From contig CM038469.1 in assembly GCA_021464415.1 (NCBI GenBank), forward strand, positions 64,213,650 to 64,277,649: a DNA stretch of 64,000 nt. Reading direction: 5' to 3'. Below the pieces are notes generated by a model. It saw only the letters and a list, made by a program, of their open reading frames with translations. It did no database searches and was not told the DNA's origin. Numbering within the stretch: position 1 is the first letter of the stretch; each line of letters begins with the position of its first letter. Source of the DNA: Lonicera japonica (taxonomy: Eukaryota > Streptophyta > Magnoliopsida > Dipsacales > Caprifoliaceae). Below are positions 1 through 10,882 of the stretch, piece after piece. Made by a program: the position numbers and the translations under genes.

Positions 1-834
1 TAACCGCCAGTCTCATTATCCTAATTGTTCAAAATGGCATTAACTGTGGACACCCCCTACGTATTGCGAAATGGGTGCACCAACCGCAAACAGAGTGTGT
101 TTCGCTATCCGCCAACCTTAGCGACCCTCTATTTTACTTGCACATGCCACATTCAAACAAAGAGACACATATTATATGTACCAAGTATTAGAAATATCAA
201 GGATTCCCACCACACCTCGCAACCCGAAATAGTGGTCTAACTAAGCGTACTCCTGCCACACCTCACGCCAGGCTAGGTACTGTACCCTGTACTTTTACCA
301 CATACAAAGTGTCCCACGAATTAGGTACCCTTGGTCCTAACCTTGCTAATTGGTACTACTAACTGTTGTAGGGAATTGTGTTTCTTTTCCTATAAAAGGG
401 TCACATCGCTGTTCATAAAAGTGCTTCTATGTTGAACATCTTTCACTCTATATTATTGGACTTACATTATTCTTGTGGTGCTCTCAACTTCCTATTGCCT
501 CTCTTTAGGATTCCCGTCTCCCCACCCTCTTTTCAATATTTTCTGATCCATTGAAGATTGTTTGCTTCTTTTATGATTAGATCCGTGATGCGTAAGCCTG
601 AAGCCTGTAATATATAATCCCTTACTTTTTGCAAGAATTTATATTTTTTTGGATTTGTTAGCAAAAATTTAGCATTATGCTTATACTTATGGGAATTTAG
701 TGTTTTCTTGATTTCTTAGGTCCACAAAATTAGTAACACCTTACTCAATCTCATTCATTCATCTTTCTAAAATTTTGATCTATGCAACATAATAATGAAT
801 ATACAAAAAGGTCTCCTAACTTTTAACCATCGAC
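1..834. other. Intergenic; copy of a dispersed repeat at its left end
   Basis: No gene is visible. Roughly 195-350 (from the CCACACCTCGCAACCCGAAA segment through a TAGGTACTGTACC segment to GCGAATTAGG-like sequence) resembles the repeat found three times in PRMT10 intron 6 (54.3-55.75 kb), with the same order of blocks. The rest is AT-rich and unassigned. The ORF at 25-240 lies in this repeat and has no recognisable domain. Confidence 0.4.
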
Positions 835-1195
835 AATATTTTTTTTTTGATAGAAACATAAAATATTATTGCAATATGAAAAGTATATAGATAAAGGGGA
901 CAAGATGTCCCCAAAAGAGAACCGAAAAGAACAACTAACGCAAACAGCTTATAACAGGAACCACCCCCCACTTAAACAACGAGCATACCAAAACACAAAA
1001 AACAAATAAGCATATCCCAAAACACAAAAATCAATATAAGCATATCTCAGCCCAATTTTTCATAATGTTTTGACTCCCAAGCTAGAAAATTCCTTAGACA
1101 GAGATGCCATATAAAAGCACCTAATCCCATATAAAACGAGCATTCCAAATGCACCATGCTAATGCCATGAATACACATCTCTATAGCACTTTGAG
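835..1195 (-). mobile_element. LINE 3' end with poly(A) tail, reverse strand
   Basis: A T-run at 839-849 followed by GATAGAAACATAAA reads on the minus strand as a LINE 3' terminus: TTTCTATC followed by poly(A). The same tail style (TTTC-T-GATC/TATC then A-run) ends the LINE copies at 11.6, 37.8, 43.3, 48.3, 49.6 and 50.3 kb. The sequence reads as 3' UTR and has no coding part. It is probably the 3' end of the LINE whose endonuclease and RT pieces lie at 2.78-4.80 kb. Confidence 0.55.
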
Positions 1196-2779
1196 CCTTT
1201 TTTTATTACCAGAGTCGCCAGTACGTTTTACGAGAAAACGGACAAAAGAGTTGTGTAAGGATAAGTATTTTCCTTAGACGTTTGTCTACGAAACTAGGAT
1301 TCTACGGGGTTCGGGAACTATATTATGGATTGGGAAGATGTTAAGCATCCGTATCGCCGTTTCGGTCTCTAGTGGCATTTATATGTTTATTCTATGTTGG
1401 AAAACTTAGATGTTTTTACTGATATTCTACTCCTTTCTGAAAATATCTCATGAAAATCTAATTTGGAAAAAAATCAAGGAAAATGATGAAAACCTTGTAT
1501 TCCATGATCTGATGTTTTGGTTTTGGCAAAGTCTGATTACTAGTGACAAAAGTTTATCTTATCCGTTTAAAAACACAAGATTGATTCGATTTTGTTTTTT
1601 CATATAACAATATCAATTCTCTCGTTTTGACTTAATTTATAAAAGATCGGATCTTATCGGAATTGATTTGATATGGAATTAAACTCTTGAGGATAATGTA
1701 TCAGATATATTAGTCTATATGAAAGACAAAACATATCCGAGTTTAATTCCTAAGTAAGAAACTATCAGTCCGGGTTTTGAAAGATTGGTTTAGTCTGACG
1801 ATAATGACATTACTTCTTCTGGTTTTAAAAATGATTTTATCAGGGTTTTTTGAAAAGAAGTTTTGTTTTCTATTAATAGTATATTTCATCTCTATCAAAC
1901 TAGAGCTAACAGGATTCAAACCATTCCCATTCATAAAAGATGTTGATAATGATACCATTTGAATTAATGCATCATGAGAAGAAGTTTTGTTTGAAAACTA
2001 TAACTATCAGTAATTTGACAATAAGTTTATCCAACTTGAAAGTGGACAGAACAACAGATAAAAAAGTCTATATCTATGAATAACTTAATTTAAATAATTA
2101 AGATAAAACATATACACAGATATATAAGTTAATTACTATAAGAGACTTTAATTGCTTTCCTGACGAAATATATAAGAATGAAAGAGAGTAAATATAATAC
2201 GGCAGAGAGAAAACCTCCGGCGGATATTAGCTTTCTTTCACTAGATATTTTCGAGAATTCGATTCCAGAACATAACACTTCGAGTGTCGAGAATGGACTC
2301 GGGAATTCCTCAAAAATTAGACGAATATATAAAACGAACTTGAAATCACTTAAGGGTAAGAAAATCAGATAGAAAAATAGGAATTTCTTGCATAAAATTA
2401 TGTCCTTAAACCCATGGAGGTGTAGGCCTATTTATTGTATTGGGGAAGGTTTGTTGCGTGACATATTGCAACAGTGTACCATTTGTCGCGCGACAAATGA
2501 CTGAAGTGATGGTTCTGACATACTGATGTGTCAGAAAGTGGTTGGTCAATGTCTGGGGGTTTGTTGCACGACAAACCACAACAGTGGCAGTTTGTTGCTC
2601 GACAAATGCCCCATTTGTAGTGCGACAAATGTTTTTTCACGCTACAAACACCTCGTTGTAGTGCGACAAATGCCTCAAGCATGCTCTCGTGTGTGCGTGA
2701 ATTCTGGACTCGATGTGAACTCTATAGCAGTTTTCTTTTAGGGTTCTTGCAGGGGTCAAGAATTAGGGTGTCTACACTG
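1196..2779 (-). mobile_element. LTR-like segment, possibly Ty3/gypsy (Tat/Ogre-type), truncated or solo
   Basis: On the minus strand the segment begins TGTAGACACCCTAA at 2779, a common plant LTR start. Near its other end it has TGGCGACTCTGG (about 1205-1216), which resembles the arginine-tRNA primer-binding site next to LTRs of Tat/Ogre elements. It joins LINE RT sequence on the right and LINE 3' UTR on the left, so it probably inserted into a LINE or accompanies a deletion there. No gag or pol is present and I could not find a target-site duplication. The assignment rests on recalled motif similarity. Confidence 0.4.
2425..2690. repeat. Cluster of palindromic CATTTGT/ACAAATG motifs
   Basis: At least five short inverted repeats are built on TTTGT...ACAAA arms: CATTTGTCGCGCGACAAATG near 2490, TTTGTTGCACGACAAA near 2560, TTTGTTGCTCGACAAA near 2590, CATTTGTAGTGCGACAAATG near 2612, and a CGTTGTAGTGCGACAAATG variant near 2652. 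They are distinct in loop sequence but share arms. They lie inside the LTR-like segment. Confidence 0.6.
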
Positions 2780-3337
2780 TTACATTCCCACACCGCTCTT
2801 TTGATTTCTTCCTCCCGGAAAGATCTCTCCAACTAATTCATTTTGTGATTCAAGGGCTAAAATTTAAACCTTCCGCATCGAATCTCACAACCTTTTTCCT
2901 AGAATACAATTCTCTAAAAAAGTTAAGCACTTCCCCCACAATTTCCTCCCTATCCTTAATTAAACTTTCATTCTCCAACTCCAATTTGTTCATACATTTA
3001 TTTATCCTACCACTTGCAATCTGATGGAATAATTTAGTATTGTTATCCTATTATTTCATCCATTGCGCCTGTTGGTTCCTTGAGATCTCTTCTTTTCTTA
3101 TCAAATCTCTCAAACGGCTCTTCATTTCTTTATTTTCCTCTCTAAGACCCTGATTCAAAGTTCCTCATTCTCATCATCAATTATTTTAATCCTCTTCAGA
3201 TTGCCCTTCCTCAAGTCTGATGTCACCAAAGACTTCCTTGTTCCATTCTTTTATTTTTTATTTCACACCTCCCAATTTAGTCATGAATTTATATGCCTCC
3301 CATCCTTGGATTTCCTCCCCAAATGACCAGTTTCCAA
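2780..3337 (-). pseudogene. LINE ORF2 remnant: linker and start of reverse transcriptase
   Basis: Minus-strand translation gives, with frameshifts and stops, LINE ORF2 text downstream of the endonuclease: GWEAYKFMTKL, KEWNKEVFGDIR, then further on ASGRINKCMNKLELENESL and EEEIKRAVWECNSV. This spacing is typical of plant L1-type ORF2 between the EEP endonuclease and RT. It continues the endonuclease piece at 4337-4800 once the element at 3338-4327 is removed. It is non-functional. Confidence 0.75.
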
Positions 3338-4327
3338 CAAGGTTCTAAAACTCGCAACTCGATCGGCGAGGTAGGGACTGGGGAGTTTTCAATTACTCGG
3401 GGATTAATTAGAAAAAATCGGATAGGGTATATTTTAATATAAATAATATTCTAAATAATATAATATGATCACATAGTTTGCAAAATGACAAGGAAGTCTA
3501 AAATATCCATGAAAAGCCAAAGTACTAAACATAGAGACACAAAAACACAAAGACTCAAAGTAATCAACTAGAGCTCTTGCTCTTCTTCTCCATATCCTTC
3601 ATTGACCCTCTGTTCATTGGACTCAAAGTCATATTCTTCGTTTTCCTCATCCTCCGACACGACTCATCCTTCAATGACCCTCTGTTTATTAAACTACAGT
3701 TTAAATAATATTAAATTGTTGTTTAAATAATGTTTAAACTATTAATCTACACCCAACATCTCCTTCCTCTCTTTCTATTTCTTAATCTACTAACCTACAC
3801 CTGAATAAACAGTTTAAACATTATGGTTTTTCAAATTCAGAAATTAAATTGTTTATTAAATAATGTTTTTAACCAAATTACCCAGAAATTAATCAATTAT
3901 TGTAAAGTGAAAAGGTCAGAAGGAAGACGAAAGAAAGGAGCAGGAAGAAGAAACTCGAAATAGAGAGAAGGAAGACGAAAGAGAGAGGATAGTGACCCAG
4001 TGAGAGAAGACGAAAGAGAGAGAAGAGGACGAATACCTGGCGAAGCCATTTTCAAGCAGCAAAGAGCAACGAACAGGGGCAAACGGCTATGTGTGAGGGT
4101 TTTTCGTTTGTCCTAGGGTTAGTAAAAGAAAAATCTCACAGGAAAAAAAAAAATAGCCAAACGACGTCGTTCTCTTCTCCCTTTTTTTTGAAAAAAAATT
4201 ACATTACTCGCCGAGTCTCACAGCTCGCGAGAACTCAGCGAGTTTTACTGAGTTATGCCCGAGATTTTCCCCGTCTGAGTTAAGCCTAACGAGTAAGCAA
4301 AATCGACTCGCCGAGTTTTAGAACACT
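3338..4327. mobile_element. Non-autonomous TIR element (Mutator-like) inserted in a LINE
   Basis: The ends are inverted: left GGTTCTAAAACTCG, right CGAGTTTTAGAACACT. The flanks AGTTTCCAA (3329-3337) and GGTCTCCAA (4328-4336) match at 7 of 9 bases, as expected for a diverged 9-bp Mutator-type target duplication. The flanking sequence on both sides is one LINE ORF2 reading in the same direction, so the insertion point is independently supported. No transposase is recognisable. The terminal core TTTTA-AACACT matches the element at 39.1-40.2 kb. Confidence 0.7.
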
Positions 4328-4336
4328 GGTCTCCAA

Positions 4337-4800
4337 AGCTTCCTTTAAAATCCCGATGCTCTAAACCACGTGTTTTCGATTCTAATAGGAGTAAGGCCTC
4401 ACTTAAAAGGATTAGTGTCTAGAACTATTAGACAATGATCCGACACTATCCTAACAAGAGCTTTTTGTCTTACAAGAGTATAAGAATCACCCCAATCATA
4501 TGAGAAAAGAAATTGATCAATTCTTGAGCACGCTAAATTTTCCCATAAATTGGAACAAGTGTAAGGTGAGTTATTCAAAGGAATGTCCCTCATCTCCATA
4601 TCCCTTATGAACTCATCAAAATCTTGCATGCTTCTCGTGACTCTTGAGGCATTTAATTTTTCTGAAGAATATCTAACCACATTAAAATCTCCTCACAAAA
4701 CCCACATATCCCCAAACTACCCATACAAACCATCGAGTTCCTCCTAGAAATATTTTCTCTCACGTCTTTTGCAAGGACCGTACACTCAGGACAGCCACCA
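4337..4800 (-). pseudogene. LINE endonuclease (EEP/AP-endonuclease) fragment
   Basis: Minus-strand translation carries the C-terminal half of an L1-type endonuclease: GDFNVVRYSSEKL, a PYTCSNLWENLACSRIDQF block (S/T-W-N and S-R-I-D motifs) and VSDHCLIVLDTNPFK, where SDH is the catalytic-His motif of this family. A short stop-containing stretch upstream (to about 4800) still reads as endonuclease. Frameshifts and stops show it is dead. It is the 5' neighbour of the RT remnant at 2780-3337. Confidence 0.8.
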
Positions 4801-4969
4801 ACATTCTCCTATTTTAGTACTAATTTAAACTTTTGCCCACCTTACTTTAGGGGGAAAAATTATACATTATTCCACCTTAATTTACATTGTCATCAATTTG
4901 TTGTTACGTGCAATGCAAAATATACTCTAATGGTGCAAATTATTAATTCAATTTACCCCGCCAACCTCG
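4801..4969. other. Intergenic, no feature seen
   Basis: AT-rich sequence between the LINE remnant and the LTR-like segment. Nothing recognised. Confidence 0.4.
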
Positions 4970-5800
4970 AGCTGACACGTGGTCGTCTACGTCAGCTATC
5001 GGGCCTGTTTATGTACAAGGAGCTCGGAGGAGCCCTATTATGACTTTTTAAGAAGGATAGAGCCCCTCAAAGGCTGGTACCCGCTCAAGGGTCAATTACG
5101 TACGACAAATTGTGAGGCCCTAGTTTTGGAGCTCTTTCGACGAGCTCCGAAGCTCTCTCTCTCACCTAACCACTCTGCCAGAATGGTTAGCGAAGCCATG
5201 GGCGACTGTCATTTGCTTTGCAGAGCGCGCATAACTCCCCTCACCTTCATTAAATGCACACTAACCGCACTTAATGCACCGGAATTCATGGAGAAGCAAG
5301 GTCAGAGTTGGTACTGATCGAAGCATGGCCCCAGACCTACTCTGGGAGCTTTGGCCACACATCTCCTCCAGTCATATATATACAAGAAGCATTTACTTTT
5401 CACAACAACCAAGTTATCATCAAGTTTCAATTGGGAAGAATTAGAGAGAGACAAAAGATACCGCAAATAAGCACAAAAAGATAGAAGCAGAGCTCGGTAG
5501 CTTGCTTCAGGGCTCCTCAGCTCAGCTCTCCTCTTATTGTAATATTGAGAAAATGGAATAGCTAGAGAGACTTTTGTGAGTTTGTAACACTTGTTAGTTC
5601 ACCATTAATACAAAGCAAATTGAGCTCGTAGCTCCATTCCACAGGGGAGGACTAACCCGTATCTTCTTACGAGGCCAACCTCCTCTATAAATCCTGGACT
5701 CTCTTAAATTCAGCACCTTTACCTTTACTGTTCTAATTATTTGTCATAACCTTTTGACTGTGTGGTCTAAAATACCCTTCCAGTTTTTAGCACCAACATA
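4970..5800 (+). mobile_element. Possible LTR or LTR-derived sequence
   Basis: The segment is clearly richer in GC than its flanks. It has a TATA-like stretch (ATATATATACAAG about 5375) followed by leader-like sequence and short GAGCTC repeats, then runs to about 5800. This resembles promoter-bearing LTRs of plant retrotransposons. There is no PBS, gag or pol and no clear target duplication. The ORF at 4979-5317 has no recognisable domain. Confidence 0.3.
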
Positions 5801-7320
5801 CTTTATTTTAGTACTTTAGCACTTTAAAATTAATGTATCGTGTTACTTAAACGAAGATATTTTTACTTTGTTTAGAATTACTAAAATATCAAAGGAAAGT
5901 GTACGTATCTGTAAGTCAAAACATATTTTTGCCCACCTTGATATTTAATCCTGGCTCCTCCAATGGTTCAAGCGTTCGCTAATTTGGAAAACTAATGCTG
6001 CTAATAAATGGATAAGTAGAGCCATCACATGAACAGTCAACCGGATATTGCTAGATTAGGAACTGTTTCATTGCCAAATCATGGTTTCATTTCGCCAACT
6101 TTTATAGGCAACCGTGTGTTCTGATTCCACCAAGTTCAATTTTGGAAGAAAAGGTTACATTTTGAAATTGCAGAAGGGAAACTTCTGAGTTTTGAAATTG
6201 CAGTCAACAAATTCTCTGTTATTCACAAAAAGTTTCAAGTTGGCATGAGCATTCCCATCGTGTTCTCTCTCGCTGACCCCATTACACACAGATTGAAAAT
6301 CAGAGTTTTGATCTCCTCAATCAACAGTCCTCTGTGGTCAGCACAATCGATCTATGGAACCTCGCTGGTCGTATGAATATATATCTGTATCTTCTTGCTG
6401 AGCAAACGAATCTTCATCTGTCATTTATACATAAATCTACGTATATATAATCAGATCTATGCATGCATATAAATAAGGGTGGTATTGTTGCCAAAGCAAT
6501 TATGCTTATTGCCAGAGCAATGTACGCCTTTAGAAGCATACAATACAACTTCTCAAAGCAATACTATGCTCTGGCTAAGAGATAACTGCTTTGGCAATAT
6601 GGGTAGCCATAAATAAAATCCATGGATCTGAGCATATAATACTTATATGTAACATATACATATATATATACACCATATATACCATGGTTGATGGTGGGGA
6701 TTTTGTGAGGTGGAGGTGGCGGCAGCCATGGGGACAAAAGAGACTTGGAGGTTAGGATTAGGATTGAGTGTAGTTATATCCTTAGAGGAAGAAGATGATG
6801 GAATTTGGACAGAAACAAACTATAGAAAGATAAAGTGGTGGAAGAAATATTCGGGTTAGAATTACTTGTGAAGACAGATCTTTTGGTATGTAAAGTACTA
6901 AGGGGGTTAGGTTTTTGAATTAAAAGAATCAATTTTGGTTGCAAATAGACGTGTGGGAAAATAGGGGGTTAAGTCTAATTTCGCATTATGAAATGTGTGT
7001 GTGTGTGTGTTGGGGGGGGGGGGTGTAAGTCCAAATAGCCCTTTAAATTATCGGAAATGTGGAAATCCCAAGAAAGAGAAGCATTTCCAAGAGGGAGGGA
7101 GGGCCCATGACAATAACTTTTGGACACTTCCAAAATACAACCAGCAAATATTGATTTTCAGATGTGACCTTCTCTCCTGTGTGCACTAAAAGTACTATAT
7201 TATAAAAAAAAGAAGAAGAAATGATTATCATAATGAAACTAAGAGAGTGAGAGGAAGATTTCATTGAAGGCAAGGGAGTGAGTGGGGAGAGAAATCATAT
7301 ACGACATGCATAATGTAAGT
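5801..7320. other. Gene-free stretch with a small MITE and (TG)n
   Basis: No coding exon is recognisable. I looked for the missing first exon of the downstream DeSI gene (a YDLTP-type motif) and did not find it. A hairpin-like element of about 130 bp at 6484-6608 has inverted ends ATTGTTGCCAAAGCAATTAT and ATAACTGCTTTGGCAAT. A (TG)n and G-run microsatellite lies at 6993-7023, and short AT repeats occur around 6655-6675. Confidence 0.5.
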
Positions 7321-7324
7321 GAAT

Positions 7325-7548
7325 CGCGATTGGATAGTAGACCAACAAGGTATATTCCCACACGTAGAGCAGAAACCAAGGTTCATCTTCTGCATGACAA
7401 TAACAGGGTGCTTATTACACAAAGACGGGGGAGGGGACCAAATGCAAGTGGGAGTGCATGAACTCAAGACCTTGTGGAACCAGAGTCACCATGTTAAATC
7501 ACAATCTCTACCAAAAGTTTAAGGTATTTGGTGGGGAGCCAACAATGT
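7325..7548 (-). mobile_element. Partial TRIM/SINE-like element, copy 1
   Basis: Read on the minus strand, it has an LTR-like end (TTAAACTTTTGGTAGAGAT), then AACATGGTGACTCTGGTTCC where the primer-binding site sits in the copy at 17.3 kb, then a tRNA B-box-like GAGTTCATGCACTCCCAC segment and an internal part. This is the same block order as the copy at 17335-17558, but diverged and lacking the second terminal repeat. Confidence 0.55.
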
Positions 7549-7934
7549 ATATATCGATACTAATATACACAATTGACAGTTGCATATATATATATACTTC
7601 AGACTATTTTGTGGCTTACGCAAAATATGTGGTTATTGGTATAGTGACTGATATTAAACTTATCCATTGTGTACAAACTTATATGCAATGGTTCCAATCA
7701 TATGTAAGTATGTGTATATATAGAGAGAGAGAGACGGAGACAGAGAACATCAAATATATAGTCCAATATTAATTTAGAGAATGTCACATTAGTAGTATAG
7801 ATTGAATATTTGGACAAAAATAAAGGATAGCAACTTCACTTAAAATAGAAAAAAGTGTGGTTTTTGACTCATTCATAAGAGTTGTACTTTCCTTTGTCTT
7901 GTGTTTCATCTGACGATTAGCGAAATTTATTCAG

Positions 7935-10456
7935 TTCATGGCATGGAATACGGGTTTGGAGCCCATGACTTCCCCGTTAGTGGAGTATTTGAAGTGGAAC
8001 CAAAAAGCTGCCCAGGTTTTATATACAGATGTTCCATCCCACTGGGCCATACAGACACGCCTCCCTCTGAATTCCGCACGTTTATTGAGGGTGTAGCTTC
8101 AGAGTATCATGGGGACACCTATCACCTCATCTCCAAGAACTGCAACCATTTTACAGATGACATGGCCTTGAGACTGACTGGCAAAAGGATACCTGGGTGG
8201 GTGAATCGGCTTGCCAAGCTAGGTGCGTATTACTCTCTAATCAAGTGTCTTCTTCTTTGTGTTGATTCATTTTTTAATTGATCACCGTTTATTGTTTTTT
8301 TTTTCTCTTAAAAATGCTTCACTCGTAAACAAATTTTGATTTCTGAGTGTTTTGGGTGTCAAATGGAAATGGAAATGGAATACTCCCTAGTCTTAAAGGA
8401 AGAGCCCCATATTGAAAGCCAATTGTTTTAAAAAAAATATTTGAACATCCATGATTCCGTTGTTTATTAGATCTCAAGATTAGGTGAGTTGTTAGAGCTA
8501 GATGTGGCAACTGGGCAAGTGAAATTCAGAGCATCTTTTTGGGCTTTCACTTCCTCTAGCTTCAGAGGATATTATGATACCGATATCCATAACAACTAGG
8601 TGGAAATTCTATTTTAATTCTCTGTCTTGTTCTAGGAGTTGGATGGGGACATTGATTTTGGCCTTCTGGAAGTTGGGAGGTGTTAGGAACCATTTCTCCC
8701 AAAAGCTTAAGATGTTAGGTAGTGGGCCAACAATGTATATCATGCTCTTCAACCCTCCCCCTCACGTGAGACCCCCACTTACACATGGAGAGACAAATCA
8801 AACCAAAGGTGTACTTTGTGCACAAACAACAACGTGCATGCTACACAAACACAAAGGGGGAAACAAATGCGAGCAGGAAGATTCAAACCCGAGACCTTGC
8901 AGAATCGGGCTATACTAGTGCCTAGGCAGGGACTTGGTGGCTGATTTTTTGTTTATTTACATTAACATTACAAAAATCTAATGTTACTTTCTAAGGAGGA
9001 CATTAAGAGTTCGTTAAAATGAATATTTTTCATAATTCAAACATGAAAACATAAGTTTTGAAACAAAAAGGTGAAAGACTCCAATAATCCTAATCCTGTG
9101 GAATCATCATCCCGCCTGACCAGGTAGCCGCATAGCTTAGGCTAAGTTGTAGATCACCACCTAGAACCTAGGCAGGGATTTTTGGAATACTGATAACGGA
9201 TTGAATTCATTTTACTATTATTAAACAAAATTGTTGCAAGAGCATCCACAAGACAACAGCAATGTATATTTGTAGGATATGTAGGACAAATCTATCCTAT
9301 TAACACTGTGTTGTCTATTAGGGAAAGGAGACAATTGGTCTTGGTTTAGGACTCAAATGAACACTAGGCATCCGTTAGGTTTATATCAGAGGGATACCTG
9401 GTGTTCGTTTCAACTTGGCCGGGCATCTCTTATCCGTTTAAATTATATTTTCGTGCTCAACCATTGTGGAATCCACAAAGGAAGTATTATATCTTTACAC
9501 TACTTATCTTACACAAACAAGACTGCTGTGGATGCTCTAATAAGAATATATCAGGTCCCCAAGAAATTTGAATATTCGCGAATCAAAAAATCTAAATTCC
9601 ATTTTCCTTGTTCTTGATGCTATATTTATACTTCTACAATACATAGAAGTATAGAATGCAGAATAGCTTTCTGAAGTATGTGGTTTCGAAATTTCAGGTG
9701 CTGTGTGCAGTTGTCTGCTCCCCGAAAGCCTTCAAGTAACAACTGTTAAACAACTACCCGAGTATCATCCTTGCGCTGGTATGCGTTTTCTATCTTGAAT
9801 TTTGTATTCACCCACAACACCACCTCTGAGGGCCTGCTTGTAACATTTTCATTTAGGTGAAAATAAATGGGTGAATAATATAAATGAAGAAAAAATCTAC
9901 CCAAAATATGTTAATAAATAACTCTATTTATCAGTGAAAAATTCATAGTCATTAAAAAATGGAACGTATGGCTGTGTTTGGTTAGTTGAAAGCTCAATAC
10001 ACAGCTGTCACAGCATACACAATTTTCAAAGTTTTCATGCAAATGAAATTTTTTAGGCTTTTTGGGTGGCAGTGGTGGTTGGTGAAAAATCAAATAGCTC
10101 TACTTTTTGTAGCAGGCTCTAGAGTCTAGAGGAGATTTGAAGAAGTCTGGACTCTTAGTTTAAATCATTAAAACTCATTCAGACAAAAACTACTTGTAAA
10201 AATCTGAACCATCTCTTAACAGTCCAGATTTCTTCACGAGAAGAACACGTAATTAAATTCATGCCTTCACATTGTGATGAGCGTGTGTCTGTATTTTTGT
10301 GTTTATTCAGAAGAAGATGGGAGTGGGTCAGCTTCAACGACGACACCGCATGAACATACAGAAAGCGACGATACAGAGCAAGATAATAAGCACTTGCTCT
10401 CCCCTTCTAGTGGCAGTGGTGAAGTGGCTTTTATTAGAGAGGTCCCAAGGTCATGA
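7935..10456 (+). CDS. DeSI-like / PPPDE peptidase, 3' three exons (5'-partial)
   Basis: This encodes a PPPDE-fold thiol isopeptidase of the DeSI family (SUMO or ubiquitin deconjugation from proteins). Visible exons are 7935-8222, 9698-9778 and 10311-10456 (TGA). All junctions are GT-AG and phase 1, giving about 171 residues. Diagnostic text is HGMEYGFGAHDFPVSGVFEV, YHGDTYHLISKNCNHFTDD with the catalytic Cys in NCN, GKRIPGWVNRLAKLG and VCSCLLPESLQVTTVKQLPE, followed by an acidic Ser/Thr-rich tail. The family's first exon (Met through the YDLT and G-I-F-H-S-G motifs with catalytic His) is not found upstream in the window. It may lie beyond the left edge across a long intron, or be lost. The acceptor before 7935 is TTTATTCAG and requires a phase-1 upstream exon. 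In-frame sequence before it belongs to the intron, so 7901 is not a real start. Confidence 0.85.
8690..8925 (-). mobile_element. Partial TRIM/SINE-like element, copy 2 (DeSI intron)
   Basis: Reverse-strand copy of the family at 17335-17558: TTCTGCAAGGTCTCGGGTTT (B-box-like), then CTCGCATTTGTTTCCCCCTT, then the terminal repeat CTTAAGCTTTTGGGAGAAAT and GGTTCCTAACA. It lacks the repeat on the other side. The apparent ORF at 8574-8918 is a by-product of this repeat. Confidence 0.65.
9240..9545. mobile_element. MITE-like element in DeSI intron
   Basis: Inverted ends AGAGCATCCACAAGACAACAG (split here as AGAGCATCCACA plus AGACAACAG) at the left and CTGCTGTGGATGCTCT at the right flank about 300 bp of non-coding sequence. 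I could not assign a target-site duplication, so the superfamily is open. Confidence 0.5.
9830..10118. mobile_element. Possible MITE in last DeSI intron
   Basis: GGGCCTGCTTGTAACATTTT at the left and TTTTTGTAGCAGGCTC at the right form an imperfect inverted pair around 285 bp. Target duplication not identified; low certainty. Confidence 0.3.
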
Positions 10457-10882
10457 TTGATGGAATTATACGTACATATTTAACTGTTGCTGCTTGCTGC
10501 CACCATTTGTGCGGAAGAGACCAAAGGGTTGAGTTCGGACCTATCATTATTTTCAGGTGCTTATTGGTTGTAATATACACTTGTTTTGTTTATCTTAGTT
10601 GTGTAGTGCTTCTTTTACCTTTTTCTCTTCAATTTTTTGGAAACTTTGTGGAAGTTGGAACATGAGAATGAGGGGGTATGCCATTGGTGGTTTTATTTGA
10701 AGGACAGAAGAAAAAAAAAATTTCTCTATTTTTTTTTACTTTTTTTTTGTGAGATTGCTGTAAACTATTTTGAGAGAGGAGCGAGATGGCGTTCATATTT
10801 GGAGCTTTATGTATGGGTGAATTATGATTTGACAATTTTATCTTTATTTGTTCTCTTCTTTGGCAAAGGATATGTGTTTGAG
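10457..10882 (+). other. Presumed 3' UTR / downstream flank of DeSI gene
   Basis: Non-coding sequence between the DeSI stop codon and the LINE. It contains several T-runs and no clear canonical AATAAA signal in sense orientation. No other feature is seen. Confidence 0.35.

Noticed and set aside
4979..5317. 112-aa ORF in a GC-richer block
   Set aside because: The block looks like an LTR, and the translation has no known domain.
7901..7934. In-frame start upstream of the DeSI exon
   Set aside because: This stretch ends in TTTATTCAG, a splice acceptor exactly at the family's conserved intron position; the apparent start codon is GTG within the intron.
8574..8918. 114-aa ORF
   Set aside because: Derived from a TRIM/SINE-like repeat on the other strand.
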